DNA from: CAMLIZ01 sp036231905
GTDB lineage: Bacteria > Pseudomonadota > Gammaproteobacteria > Burkholderiales > Burkholderiaceae_C
NCBI RefSeq assembly: GCF_036231905.1
Contig: NZ_JAZARE010000009.1
Coordinates: forward strand, 124,001-188,000
Direction of reading: 5' to 3'
Length of the DNA: 64,000 nucleotides
The notes under the pieces were generated by a model, which had not been told where the DNA came from, made no database searches, and saw nothing but the letters and a program-made list of their open reading frames with translations. Shown in pieces: positions 54,167 through 63,318 of the stretch. Positions within the stretch are counted from its first letter, which is position 1. Each line of letters starts with the position of its first letter. The position numbers were made by a program, and so were the translations under genes.

Positions 54167-54559
54167 ATGCAGCATCAAAGCTCATATCGCGTTGGTCGCG
54201 GCTTTACCGTCATCGAATTGCTGGTGGTGCTGGCTGCCATTGCGCTGCTGCTCAGCATTGCGGCGCCACGCTATGTCGCCCACCTGGATGCCGCCCGCGA
54301 GACCGCACTGCGCCAGGACCTGCGCGCCATGCGCGATGCCATCGACAAGTTCCACGGCGACCAGGGTCGGTATCCGGCTGCTTTGGAAGAGCTTGCCACG
54401 CGGCGTTACTTGCGCGCCGTGCCGGAGGATCCCGTGACCCAACGCACCGACACCTGGGTGCTGGTGCCACCACCGCACGCCTCGTCCGGTGCGGTGTACG
54501 ACGTCCGCAGCGGCGCACCCGGGCAAGCCCGCGATGGGAGCGCGTATGCCAGCTGGTAA
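54167..54559 (+). CDS. second GspG-like pseudopilin
   Basis: A 130-residue pseudopilin. The leader MQHQSSYRVGRG is cleaved before FTVIELLVVLAAIALLLSIAAPRY (Glu at +5). The body REDLRAMRDAIDKFHGDQGRYP-like segment, ALEELATRRYLRAVPEDPVTQRTDTWVLV, follows the GspG plan in shortened form. It starts 2 nt after the previous stop and overlaps the next gene by 14 nt. Confidence 0.85.
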   Translation: MQHQSSYRVGRGFTVIELLVVLAAIALLLSIAAPRYVAHLDAARETALRQDLRAMRDAIDKFHGDQGRYPAALEELATRRYLRAVPEDPVTQRTDTWVLVPPPHASSGAVYDVRSGAPGQARDGSAYASW

Positions 54560-55013
54560 GTCGCGCGGCTACACCTTCGTGGGCGTGCTGCTGTTGCTGG
54601 CGCTGTGCATGTTGAGCCTGGCGGTGGCCGGTCCCGTGTGGTCCCAGCAGGTGCGGCGCGAACGCGAGCAGGAACTGCTGCGCGTCGGTGGCCTATATGC
54701 GCAGGCGATCGCGTCTTACTACCAAGCCAGCCCGGGCAGCGAAAAGCAGTTTCCTCAGCGGCTGGACCAGTTGCTGAACGACACGCGCTTCGTCGGCGTG
54801 CGCCGGCACTTAAGGGCGCTCTATCCCGACCCGGTGAGCCCCGGACAGCCTTGGGGCCTGGTGCTCGATGCACAACAGCGCATCGTGGGCGTGCACAGCC
54901 TCAGCGAGCAACCCCCGTTGGCGGAAGGGCGGCTCGAGGCCGGCGGCGTCGAGCTGGCGCCCGCAAAACACTATTCCGACTGGAAATTCATCGCCAAGGT
55001 GAACAAGACATGA
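54546..55013 (+). CDS. atypical pseudopilin lacking Glu5
   Basis: A 155-residue pseudopilin-like protein. The leader MPAGKSRG is followed by YTFVGVLLLLALCMLSLAVAGPVW, where position +5 is Gly instead of the usual Glu. GspK-type tip subunits also lack Glu5, so this may be the tip or initiating subunit, although it is much shorter than GspK. The body has a helix REREQELLRVGGLYAQAIASYYQ and DPVSPGQPWGLVLDAQQRIVGVHS. It overlaps the next gene by ATGA. Confidence 0.75.
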   Translation: MPAGKSRGYTFVGVLLLLALCMLSLAVAGPVWSQQVRREREQELLRVGGLYAQAIASYYQASPGSEKQFPQRLDQLLNDTRFVGVRRHLRALYPDPVSPGQPWGLVLDAQQRIVGVHSLSEQPPLAEGRLEAGGVELAPAKHYSDWKFIAKVNKT

Positions 55014-55435
55014 CCGCTTCCTTGCGCCGGCGCTCTGCCGCCGGCTTCACCCTGCTGGAGCTGCTGGTGGTCATCCTGATCATTGGCCTGCTCACCGGCA
55101 TCGTGGCACCACGCTTCCTGAACCAGATCTCGCGCTCGGAGGCGACTGCCGCCAAGGCGCAGATCGATGCCTTCGACAAGGCGCTGCAGGCTTATCGCAT
55201 CGACACCGGCCGGTACCCGAGTGGCGGTGAAGGGCTGGACGCCTTGCAGAGCGCGCCGGCCAACTTGCCACGCTGGCGCGGCCCCTATCTGAAGGACAAG
55301 GTGCCGCTGGATCCCTGGGGCAGCCCGTATCAATACCGCTACCCCAGCACGATGGGCAAGGACTACGACCTGCTCAGCTACGGCCATGACCGTGCGCCGG
55401 GTGGATCGGGCGACGACGCCGACATCACGAATTGA
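55010..55435 (+). CDS. gspG: major pseudopilin GspG
   Basis: A 141-residue classical GspG. The prepilin site is G|FTLLELLVVILIIGLLTGIVAPRFL with Glu5. The signature RYPSGGEGLDALQSAPANLPRWRGPYLKDKVPLDPWGSPYQYRYP and the calcium-binding C-terminal loop SYGHDRAPGGSGDDADI follow. It forms the pseudopilus shaft. Confidence 0.92.
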   Translation: MTASLRRRSAAGFTLLELLVVILIIGLLTGIVAPRFLNQISRSEATAAKAQIDAFDKALQAYRIDTGRYPSGGEGLDALQSAPANLPRWRGPYLKDKVPLDPWGSPYQYRYPSTMGKDYDLLSYGHDRAPGGSGDDADITN

Positions 55436-55442
55436 GCGAGCG

Positions 55443-56624
55443 GTGGAATTCCAGGTTCGTCTGTTCGACGCGGCGGCAGCGGCCGTGCGTGAGGAGCGCG
55501 CCGAAGGTGATTCGGCGGCCGCGGTCACTGAGCGACTCCAGCGGGGCGGGATGGTGGTGCTGTCGGTGGCTGAGGTTGCGACGGCCTCACATGCCACCGC
55601 CAAGCTGGATGTGGCGTGGTGGTGCAGGGAACTTCGTACGCTGCTCGGTGCGGGCATGACGGTGGTTGAAGCGCTGGAAACGCTGAATGCCCAATCACTC
55701 GGCCGAGCACGTGCACAGGTGCATGGCACGCTGGTGGCTCAACTGCGGCAGGGCCGGCCCTTGTCTGCAGCCATGCAGGCCGCTGCCTGCTTTCCGGCTG
55801 TGCTGGTGGCGGGCGTAAAGGCCAGCGAACGCACCAGTTCCCTGGTGGAAGCCTTGGACGACTACCTGCGCTATGACGAGATGCTGGAGCGGTTGCGCAA
55901 GCAGGTGGTCAGCGCGGCGATCTACCCCGCGGTGGTGGTGGCCCTGGGTGGCGTCATCACGCTCTTCTTGTTGCTCTTTGTCATGCCGCGGTTTTCCGCG
56001 ATGTACTCGGACCTTCGCGGTTCGGTGAGCGGGGCCACCGCCTTGCTGATCGGGCTCAGCAAGGCGCTCAATGGCCATGGCGGGTGGGTTGCGCTCGCGC
56101 TGGCCGGCGTAGCGCTGCTGGTGCTGGCGTTGTGGCGCAGTGGCTTCTGGGCACGAGTAGTCCAGACAGCGCTGGAGCGTATTGCCCCGCTGCAGCGCCA
56201 GCTCGATGAGTTCCGGCTGGCGAAGCTGTACCACTCGCTGGCCCTGATGTTCAGGGGCGGCTACGCGCTGGACGACGCACTTGGCCAGTGCGCGGGGCTG
56301 GGGCTGGGCGAGCGTCTGCGTGCGGGCATCGGCTCGGCGCAGCAGGCGCTGAACCGCGGCCAGCGGGTATCGACGGCGTTTGCCGATGCCGGCCTCACCG
56401 ACGCAGTGACGCAGCGCCTGCTAGCCGTGGGCGAGCGCACGGGCAACTTCGACAAAGTGCTGCAGACCATCGCCGAGCGCCACTCCGGCCACTTCAGCAC
56501 CTTCATCGAGCGGGCCACCCGCATCGTGGAGCCGCTGCTGCTGCTCCTGGTGGCCCTGGTGGTGGGTGGCATCGTGGTCATGATGTACATGCCGGTGTTC
56601 GACATGGCGAGCAGCATCCGATGA
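55443..56624 (+). CDS. gspF: inner-membrane platform protein GspF
   Basis: A 393-residue T2SSF-family protein with two homologous cytoplasmic domains and three transmembrane helices (about 168-190, 220-240, 365-388). Key blocks are LRTLLGAGMTVVEALETL, GVKASERTSSLVEALDDYLRY and AVGERTGNFDKVLQTIAERH. The start was set at the GTG giving VEFQVRLFDA, the usual GspF N-terminus; an ATG 57 nt upstream would overlap gspG. It couples the GspE ATPase to pilus growth. Confidence 0.92.
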   Translation: MEFQVRLFDAAAAAVREERAEGDSAAAVTERLQRGGMVVLSVAEVATASHATAKLDVAWWCRELRTLLGAGMTVVEALETLNAQSLGRARAQVHGTLVAQLRQGRPLSAAMQAAACFPAVLVAGVKASERTSSLVEALDDYLRYDEMLERLRKQVVSAAIYPAVVVALGGVITLFLLLFVMPRFSAMYSDLRGSVSGATALLIGLSKALNGHGGWVALALAGVALLVLALWRSGFWARVVQTALERIAPLQRQLDEFRLAKLYHSLALMFRGGYALDDALGQCAGLGLGERLRAGIGSAQQALNRGQRVSTAFADAGLTDAVTQRLLAVGERTGNFDKVLQTIAERHSGHFSTFIERATRIVEPLLLLLVALVVGGIVVMMYMPVFDMASSIR

Positions 56625-58243
56625 GCCCCGTGCCGGACCTTCGTGCCGCCATTCAGTCCGCGCGCCGGCTTCACCAGTCGGGCGCCGGCAGCGTGCTGGA
56701 CGCGTTGCTGCGGTCGACGTCGTTGAGCCCGGCTGAGTTGGCCGACCAACTCAGCCGCCATGCCGGGGTTGCCGCCTTGATGAACGGCGAGGGCGCGGTG
56801 CCCGACTGGGCGGTGCTCGACTTGGCGGGCGCGCGAGCGCTCGGCTGCGTGGCGGTGCGCCTGCCTGGCGAAGCAGCCCTGCGGCTGGCCATGGCGGACC
56901 CGTGGAACGACGAGCTGGTGCGCAAGGCGAGCCGAGTGCTGGGCGCCGTGCCGCATCTGGTGGCCGTGCCATCGGCATTGCTGGACCAGTGGCTGGGCGC
57001 TCCCACGGCCGGCTTGACCGGAGGGTCGCCTGCCAGCGGGGGCGATACCTCGCCCGCCGGACAAGCAACGGGTCCTGTCGTCGAATTCGTCGATGGTGCG
57101 ATCCGCGCTGCGTTCTCTTCCGGCGCCAGCGACATCCACTTCGAGTGCAGCCGAAGCGGCGTGGAGGTGAAGCTGCGCCAGGATGGTGTGATGTCCCGCT
57201 TTGCGCGCATGGCGGACATGCGGCGCGCCGAAGAGGTGATTTCGCGGATCAAGGTGCTGGCGCAACTGGACATCACCGAACGGCGCACGCCGCAGGACGG
57301 GCGGTTCCGCTTTGATGTCGGCAGCGGCAGCATCGACCTGCGGGTGTCCATCATGCCGAGCGTGCATGGCGAGGACGCGGTGCTGCGCCTGCTGGACAAG
57401 GCACAGCTGCGCTCGCGTGAAGACGCCGTGTCGCTCGACCTGCTGGGGTTCAGTGCGGACAACGCCCAGCGCATCCGCGAGCTGGCCGAGCTGCCGCACG
57501 GCATGCTGCTGGTCACCGGGCCCACGGGCAGCGGCAAGACGACGACCGTCTATGCGGTGCTGTCGGAGATCAACACCGGGCTGGAAAAGATCATCACGAT
57601 CGAAGACCCGGTGGAATACGAACTGCCTGGGGTGCTGCAGATTCCGGTCAACGAGCGCAAGGGCTTGACCTTCGCCAAGGGGCTGCGGTCCATCCTGCGG
57701 CACGACCCCGATCGCATCTTGGTGGGCGAGATCCGGGATGCGGAAACCGCGGAGATCGCAGTGCAGTCCGCGCTCACCGGCCACCAGGTGTTCACGACCG
57801 TTCACGCGAACAGCGTGTTCGATGTGACGGGGCGGTTCCGCCACTTCGGGCTGGACATGTTTGGCTTCATGTCGTCTTTGAACGGCGTGATCGTTCAGCG
57901 GCTGGTGCGCCGCTTGTGTCCTCATTGCGCGGGTGTGCGAGACGCGAGCGAGCGCGAACGGCGTTGGCTTGATAGCCTGGGCCGAAATGCGGCGCGAGTC
58001 CCCAGTGCCACTGGCTGCAGCGCTTGTCATGGCACGGGTTACCACGGGCGCCTGGTCATCGCGGAAGTGCACGCCGTGGATGACCGCTTGCGCGACATGG
58101 TGACCGGCAACAGCCCGGTGTCCGCGTTGCGAGAACACGTGGCCGCGTCCGGGGCGCGATCGTTGTCGGAGCAAGCGGTCGATATGGTGACAGCCGGCGT
58201 GACAACCGCGGAGGAAATCAAGCGTGTGGTGGGCTGGCAGTAA
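56621..58243 (+). CDS. gspE: secretion ATPase GspE
   Basis: A 540-residue T2SSE ATPase. An N-terminal MshEN-like region (about 10-130) precedes the catalytic half. Visible motifs are ASDIHFE, Walker A GPTGSGKTT (about 300), the Asp box IIIEDPVE-type ITIEDPVEYEL, Walker B ILRHDPDRILVGEIRD, the His box TVHANSVFD, and a tetracysteine zinc site CPHC...CSAC. It drives pseudopilus assembly. The start overlaps the gspF stop (ATGA). Confidence 0.94.
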   Translation: MSPVPDLRAAIQSARRLHQSGAGSVLDALLRSTSLSPAELADQLSRHAGVAALMNGEGAVPDWAVLDLAGARALGCVAVRLPGEAALRLAMADPWNDELVRKASRVLGAVPHLVAVPSALLDQWLGAPTAGLTGGSPASGGDTSPAGQATGPVVEFVDGAIRAAFSSGASDIHFECSRSGVEVKLRQDGVMSRFARMADMRRAEEVISRIKVLAQLDITERRTPQDGRFRFDVGSGSIDLRVSIMPSVHGEDAVLRLLDKAQLRSREDAVSLDLLGFSADNAQRIRELAELPHGMLLVTGPTGSGKTTTVYAVLSEINTGLEKIITIEDPVEYELPGVLQIPVNERKGLTFAKGLRSILRHDPDRILVGEIRDAETAEIAVQSALTGHQVFTTVHANSVFDVTGRFRHFGLDMFGFMSSLNGVIVQRLVRRLCPHCAGVRDASERERRWLDSLGRNAARVPSATGCSACHGTGYHGRLVIAEVHAVDDRLRDMVTGNSPVSALREHVAASGARSLSEQAVDMVTAGVTTAEEIKRVVGWQ

Positions 58244-58253
58244 AGCGCTCGAC

Positions 58254-58946
58254 ATGTACTTGGGCACCCGGGCCATTGCGGTGTGCCGGGGGAACGAGGT
58301 GCTGCTAGCCGAGCCGGTCAGCGGTACGGAACAGGGGATCGAGCGGCTGGCCGGCTGGCTGGGAGAAGCACCTGCGCGTTCTCGCGTGAAGCTGTGGTTG
58401 AGCGGGGGGCTGTGCCGACCTTTCGTGCTGCCGCCGGTACCCGGCGTGCGGTCCAAGGAAGAACTGGTGCAGATGGCGACAGCCATGGCGCCGCTGCACA
58501 CGGGGCTGGACGGTGGCTGCACCGTGTGGCTGGAAAATGCGGCGCTCACAGCTTCGTGCGTGGCAGTCGCTGTGCAATCGGACGTGCTGGCTCAGTGGCA
58601 TGGCGCTTTGGCAAAGATTCGCCCGAAACCGGTCACGATCGCAATTCGACCCTGGTGGAACGAGCTGCTAAGGGCTAGCGCAGACGCTGCGCCAGTTCCA
58701 ACCGGCCTCGCCGTATGTGACTGCGATTCGCTTACCGTGCTACTCGGTGCGGGCGCTGCCATCGAGCGCGTGGTGAACGTGTTCCCAGTGGTGGACGAAA
58801 CGGCAGCCGACGCCGCCCTGGCTCGTGTGCTCCTGTCGGCCGACGCGGCGACATCTCAGGTACCCACCGCGCGACTTAGGTTAGACGGCGTTTCGTCGGT
58901 ACAGGGAGCCGTTGCCTTGTCGCCGTTGCTGGAGTGGACACGGTGA
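58254..58946 (+). CDS. PilM/GspL-like cytoplasmic assembly protein
   Basis: A 230-residue protein beginning MYLGTRAIAVCRGNEVLLAEPV, a shortened actin-like start as in PilM/GspL, with KLWLSGGLCRPFVLPPV and VTIAIRPWWNELL later. It has no transmembrane helix, so it corresponds to the separate PilM half rather than full GspL. A GTG 30 nt upstream (inside gspE) is an alternative start. Recognition rests on position as much as on sequence. Confidence 0.6.
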   Translation: MYLGTRAIAVCRGNEVLLAEPVSGTEQGIERLAGWLGEAPARSRVKLWLSGGLCRPFVLPPVPGVRSKEELVQMATAMAPLHTGLDGGCTVWLENAALTASCVAVAVQSDVLAQWHGALAKIRPKPVTIAIRPWWNELLRASADAAPVPTGLAVCDCDSLTVLLGAGAAIERVVNVFPVVDETAADAALARVLLSADAATSQVPTARLRLDGVSSVQGAVALSPLLEWTR

Positions 58947-59455
58947 AGGCCTTGGATGTCGACTTCGCTGCGAAACGCCGGGGACCCGTATGGCTGGGAT
59001 ATGTCGCCGCGGCCGTGCTTGCTCTGATCGCCATTCAGCAGGGATTGTTGGCTTGGCGGCTCCAGGAGCGGTGGAGCACCCTGCAGTCGGAAATGGCGGG
59101 GTTGAGCGCGCGAATCGAATTGGCGCGACAAGCTCAAAGAGCCGCTGCAGAGGATCGCTCGGTGGAACCGGCGTATGCCAAGGACGCTGCAGCGCTGGCG
59201 CATGTATCGGCGTTTCCACTAGATAAGGTGTTTGCCGCAGTTGAGGCGGCGAGGGTCGAAGGCGTAAAGGTGACCGCGCTGGAGGTGTCGGCCAATATTG
59301 GAACGGCACGTGTCGATGTGGAATGCGTTGGCTATGACGCGCTGTTGAAGTACATGGCGGCGCTGAACGCAGGCGAGATGCCAGCGCGATGGCGCCTGAG
59401 GCAGGCTCAGGCAGGTGATCTTCTTCGCGCTTCTCTCGAGTCACAGTGGAACTGA
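58943..59455 (+). CDS. PilN-like inner-membrane assembly protein
   Basis: A 170-residue protein. A basic cytoplasmic start (KALDVDFAAKRRG) precedes one transmembrane helix (about 18-38), a coiled coil (LQERWSTLQSEMAGLSARIELARQAQRAA) and a ferredoxin-like periplasmic domain. This is the PilN layout. In PilMNOP systems the N-terminus binds PilM, encoded just before it with a GTGA overlap. A GTG 9 nt upstream is also possible. Confidence 0.65.
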   Translation: MKALDVDFAAKRRGPVWLGYVAAAVLALIAIQQGLLAWRLQERWSTLQSEMAGLSARIELARQAQRAAAEDRSVEPAYAKDAAALAHVSAFPLDKVFAAVEAARVEGVKVTALEVSANIGTARVDVECVGYDALLKYMAALNAGEMPARWRLRQAQAGDLLRASLESQWN

Positions 59456-59878
59456 TTTTGCTCGCCCGTGCTCGGCGAGCACCCATGCTTCCTCCAAGGT
59501 AGCGCGAATATCTGAGCAGCTCATCTGGTGAGCCTGAGTAGGGGCACGATAGGCCCATACCCGAAATAAAGCTGCAGCGTGCCATCGCTACATGCGCGGC
59601 TGACGGCGGGATGCTGGCTGGAGCCTGTCACTGCAGTGGCAGGCGTTGCCGTTGCCAAAAGTTCAAGGTTGAGTGAAACAAAGGACCGATAGTTCAGAAT
59701 TAGTGAGACAGAGGTTCAAAGCCTGCTGACCCGTCCAAAGCTAAGTGGATGATCAGCGCCGGCTTTCAGTTTTGGATTCAGCGCAAGCCGACCACCACAG
59801 AAGGCTCGCCAAGAGCCAAGCGTTCCTGCCGCACCTCCGTGCGCCGCGACATAAGGTCATCCATACGCCGAAAGGACC
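59456..59878. terminator. convergent intergenic region with hairpins
   Basis: About 420 bp between the secretion operon and rtcA. TGCTCGCC (59459-59466) and GGCGAGCA (59474-59481) form a hairpin just after the last secretion gene, without a T-run. A near-perfect 20-bp palindrome (59624-59643, around CACTGCAGTG) lies further right. No gene is supported. Confidence 0.5.
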
Positions 59879-60916
59879 CTAGAGCGCGGCGACAGTGACC
59901 GAAAAGCCGCCCGCCACGGGTGCTGTCGCGAACTTCACCGGCAAGAACCGTCCAATCACATCGAAGTTCGTTGTCGCATGCGGCGTCAGCTCCGTGCAGG
60001 TGTAGGACGCTGAGCCCCCGCACTGCGTCAGGGCCAGCGCCAGCGGCAGTGCCCACTGGTCAGCCAAGTGGGGCCCCAGCGCGGCGTTGCTCACCTGGAA
60101 AGCCCGTACTTCGCGCACGACCTCGCGCGCCACCTGCTCGGCGCTCACGCCCTTCTCGCCAAACGCCGTGAACACCTCTGTGAGGTGGTCGTACACCAGC
60201 GTGACCAACAGCGCGTTGCCAGGGCCTTCGTTCTGCCGGCCGGGCGTTTCACGCAGCTGCTCGGCGCTCCAGCCCAGGCCGGCGCCGAGTTGCTCGAGCT
60301 CACGGCGCGCCACTGAGCGCGGCAATGCCGGCGCGAAACATTCGGCATAGCCCTCCACCCTGGCGCCGCGTTCGTTCAAGTCAAAAGGCTGCATCGGATC
60401 CATGGCGGGCCAGATCATGGCTTCGATCTCTCCGCCGCCAGCCGGGTAGAACCCCAGGCGGCGCAGTTGAAGTTCTGCCTTCGCGCCCAGCCTGCGCAGC
60501 AGCGGAGCGTAGCTGCGTTCCAGGAAGTGAAACGGCGGCGCCATCGGGTTGTGGGTGCCGCCGCACAACTTCACCCGGCTCGGGCGGTCGGCCATCATCA
60601 ACCCCGGCCAGACCGTCTGGAGCACCAATGTGCAGCTGCCCGCCGTACCGACATTGAAGGTGTAGTCCCCTGCGCGCACAACGCCCGGCGCGAAGGTCAG
60701 CTCTTGCGAGTTGAGCTCCGCACCCTGGACCTCGGCGCCGCAGACCTCAGCCGCGGCATTCACGCAAGTCAGGTGCTGGCGCATCAGGCCGGGCTTGGCG
60801 CGGCCCGCGCGGACCTTGCTCAGCGCGAACGGCTGGCCCGTGCACATGGACAGGGCCAGCGAGGTTCGCAGGATTTGTCCTCCGCCTTCACCGACGGAGC
60901 CGTCAATTTCGATCAT
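59879..60916 (-). CDS. rtcA: RNA 3'-terminal phosphate cyclase RtcA
   Basis: A 345-residue cyclase. It opens IEIDGSVGEGGGQILRTSLALSM, then RAKPGLMRQHLTCV, GGTHNPMAPPFHFLE and FYPAGGGEIEA. The nucleotidyl-accepting His lies in LTPHATTNFDV near the C-terminus. RtcA uses ATP to turn RNA 3'-phosphates into 2',3'-cyclic phosphates, the substrate form for RtcB. It is the last gene of the rsr-Y RNA-rtcB-rlaP-rtcA cluster. Confidence 0.96.
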   Translation of the reverse strand: MIEIDGSVGEGGGQILRTSLALSMCTGQPFALSKVRAGRAKPGLMRQHLTCVNAAAEVCGAEVQGAELNSQELTFAPGVVRAGDYTFNVGTAGSCTLVLQTVWPGLMMADRPSRVKLCGGTHNPMAPPFHFLERSYAPLLRRLGAKAELQLRRLGFYPAGGGEIEAMIWPAMDPMQPFDLNERGARVEGYAECFAPALPRSVARRELEQLGAGLGWSAEQLRETPGRQNEGPGNALLVTLVYDHLTEVFTAFGEKGVSAEQVAREVVREVRAFQVSNAALGPHLADQWALPLALALTQCGGSASYTCTELTPHATTNFDVIGRFLPVKFATAPVAGGFSVTVAAL

Positions 60917-60933
60917 GTTCTTCTCTTGTTGTT

Positions 60934-61705
60934 CTAAGGTTGCGCGCCGAAGTGCACGACGGCGTCGTGGAGGTACCGATCCAGCTGCCGTCCATCCGTC
61001 TTCGGACCTTTGTCAGGCATGTGGCCCACGGCGTCGGCCAGCTCGGCTTCGATGAAGTCATGGATACCCGCCCAGCGCGCACTGGTGGCGGACTCGCCGG
61101 CCCGCATCTTGATTGTCAGCAAGGCGTTGACCTCATTTGAGCACCGTCCGGTCGGTCAGCGCCTGGCTGGCCAGTTCGGCGAAGCGCATTGGCGGCACGC
61201 CACGTCCTTCCCGTATCCATCTCGCCGCCAGCAAGGGGCGCAGCACGTAGAGGTATTTCTTGTAGCGAACGACCTGGCCGTACAGATGCTCCCGCAGGTT
61301 CTTCCTGGCCATCGACACGTAGTGGTGGTACCCGCGCAGCGGCGAGAACTCCTGTTCCACCAGCGCGCGCAGCCGAACGACCCAATCAGTCTCCTGCTGG
61401 TAGACGATGGGCGAGCGCAGCCACTCCAGAAGCGTCGGGTTGGACGACCGCAGCAACTGCAGCGCCTTGCGCAGGTCCCAGCCGTTGATGTCCAGCTCGC
61501 CGCTGATGGGCTGCTCGATGACGTCGCGGCCCGGCTCCACCGTCAGGTACCAGGCCATCCGGTTCACGTAGATGAACCGCACGTCGTAGTCGCTGTCCGG
61601 CGACGCGAAGCCCCAGCCGCGGCTGCCGGACTCGCAGGCGAACAGCACCTTCACCTGGTGCTGCCGTTCGAGCGCCGCCAGGTTGTCGATGACGGTGGCG
61701 CGCAT
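60934..61705 (-). pseudogene. RlaP-like nucleotidyltransferase with an apparent frameshift near its end
   Basis: A DNA-polymerase-beta-type nucleotidyltransferase. FACESGSRGWGFASPDSDYDVRFIYV is the GS...DxD catalytic motif (about 22-47), followed by GWDLRKALQLLRSSNPTLLEWLRSPIVY and KKYLYVLRPLLAARWI. The frame stops at 61133 after LTDRTVLK. The family's normal ending continues in the next frame as NEVNALLTIKMRAGESATSARW...IHDFIEAEL down to 60934. One extra A in the AAA run near 61137-61139 explains the break. The family (RlaP, COG3541) is found beside rtcA/rtcB. It may be a pseudogene, a sequencing error, or a functional shortened form. Confidence 0.8.
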
Positions 61706-61778
61706 TCATCCGACACGGGATGCGCGCTCAGCACGGGTTCATTGTTCATTGCTTCTGACCCCCTCCTCTCGTTTCGAT

Positions 61779-61807
61779 GCGGGTGAGAGCACGAAGCTCT
61801 CACCCGC
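61779..61807 (-). promoter_or_regulatory. 12-bp perfect hairpin directly after the rtcB stop
   Basis: GCGGGTGAGAGC (61779-61790) and GCTCTCACCCGC (61796-61807) pair perfectly. The rtcB stop codon is immediately adjacent. No U-run follows, so it may be an RNA-stability or processing element between rtcB and rlaP. Confidence 0.7.
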
Positions 61808-63034
<1,227 letters not shown>

Positions 63035-63060
63035 GGTCTTCTTTCAGAAACGGGTGATGC

Positions 63061-63193
63061 CCTGCTGCGACAAGAGTCGGTGAAACGTCGTGCTCTACCA
63101 CTGAGCTACGGTCCCCTTGATTTGGGACCGGCGGGATTCGAACCCGCGACCACGAGATTGGTGATCTGTAGTTCCACTTGCATTCGCAGCAGG
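63061..63193 (-). ncRNA. Y-RNA-like RNA 1 with a complete circularly permuted tRNA module
   Basis: Read leftward, CCTGCTGCGA at the 5' end pairs with TCGCAGCAGG at the 3' end. Inside are the array motifs GCGAATGC and CTTGTCGC. Then come GTGGAAC pairing with GTTTCAC (63171-63177 with 63080-63086), a perfect T-arm GCGGGTTCGAATCCCGC (63131-63147), an acceptor-like stem CGGTCCC/GGGACCG closed by an 8-nt loop (63116-63123), and a D-arm GCTCAGTGGTAGAGC (63092-63106). The tRNA 3' half thus precedes the 5' half: the acceptor is closed and the anticodon end opens into the long stem. This is the architecture of bacterial YrlA-type Y RNAs that bind Ro60/Rsr. Confidence 0.85.
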
Positions 63194-63206
63194 ACATCTC
63201 AAAAGA

Positions 63207-63300
63207 GCGCGACAAGAGGCGGCAAGACAATGCCACACTGGTTTCCCAGCTGAGGACTCGAACCCCCGGCGTACCGATGTAGTCCTGCCAGCATTCGCGC
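63207..63300 (-). ncRNA. Y-RNA-like RNA 2 with a reduced, GAAA-capped tRNA-like module
   Basis: The outer stem GCGCGA/TCGCGC includes the GCGAATGC and CTTGTCGC motifs. GGCAGGAC (63282-63289) pairs with GTCTTGCC (63221-63228). A T-arm-like hairpin with loop TTCGAGT (about 63252-63268) is followed by CTGG-GAAA-CCAG (63238-63249), a four-base-pair 'acceptor' capped by a GNRA tetraloop. The D-arm is not recognisable. Confidence 0.75.
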
Positions 63301-63318
63301 AAAACTCGACCGCCTTCC

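Noticed and set aside
59456..59878. A small gene between the secretion operon and rtcA
   Set aside because: Frames here are short, lack ribosome sites and show no protein-like composition.
63092..63147. An ordinary tRNA gene suggested by D-arm and T-arm sequences
   Set aside because: The halves are in permuted order, the acceptor stem is closed by an 8-nt loop, and no anticodon loop lies between D- and T-arms. The unit is enclosed by a Y-RNA-type stem and repeated beside rsr.
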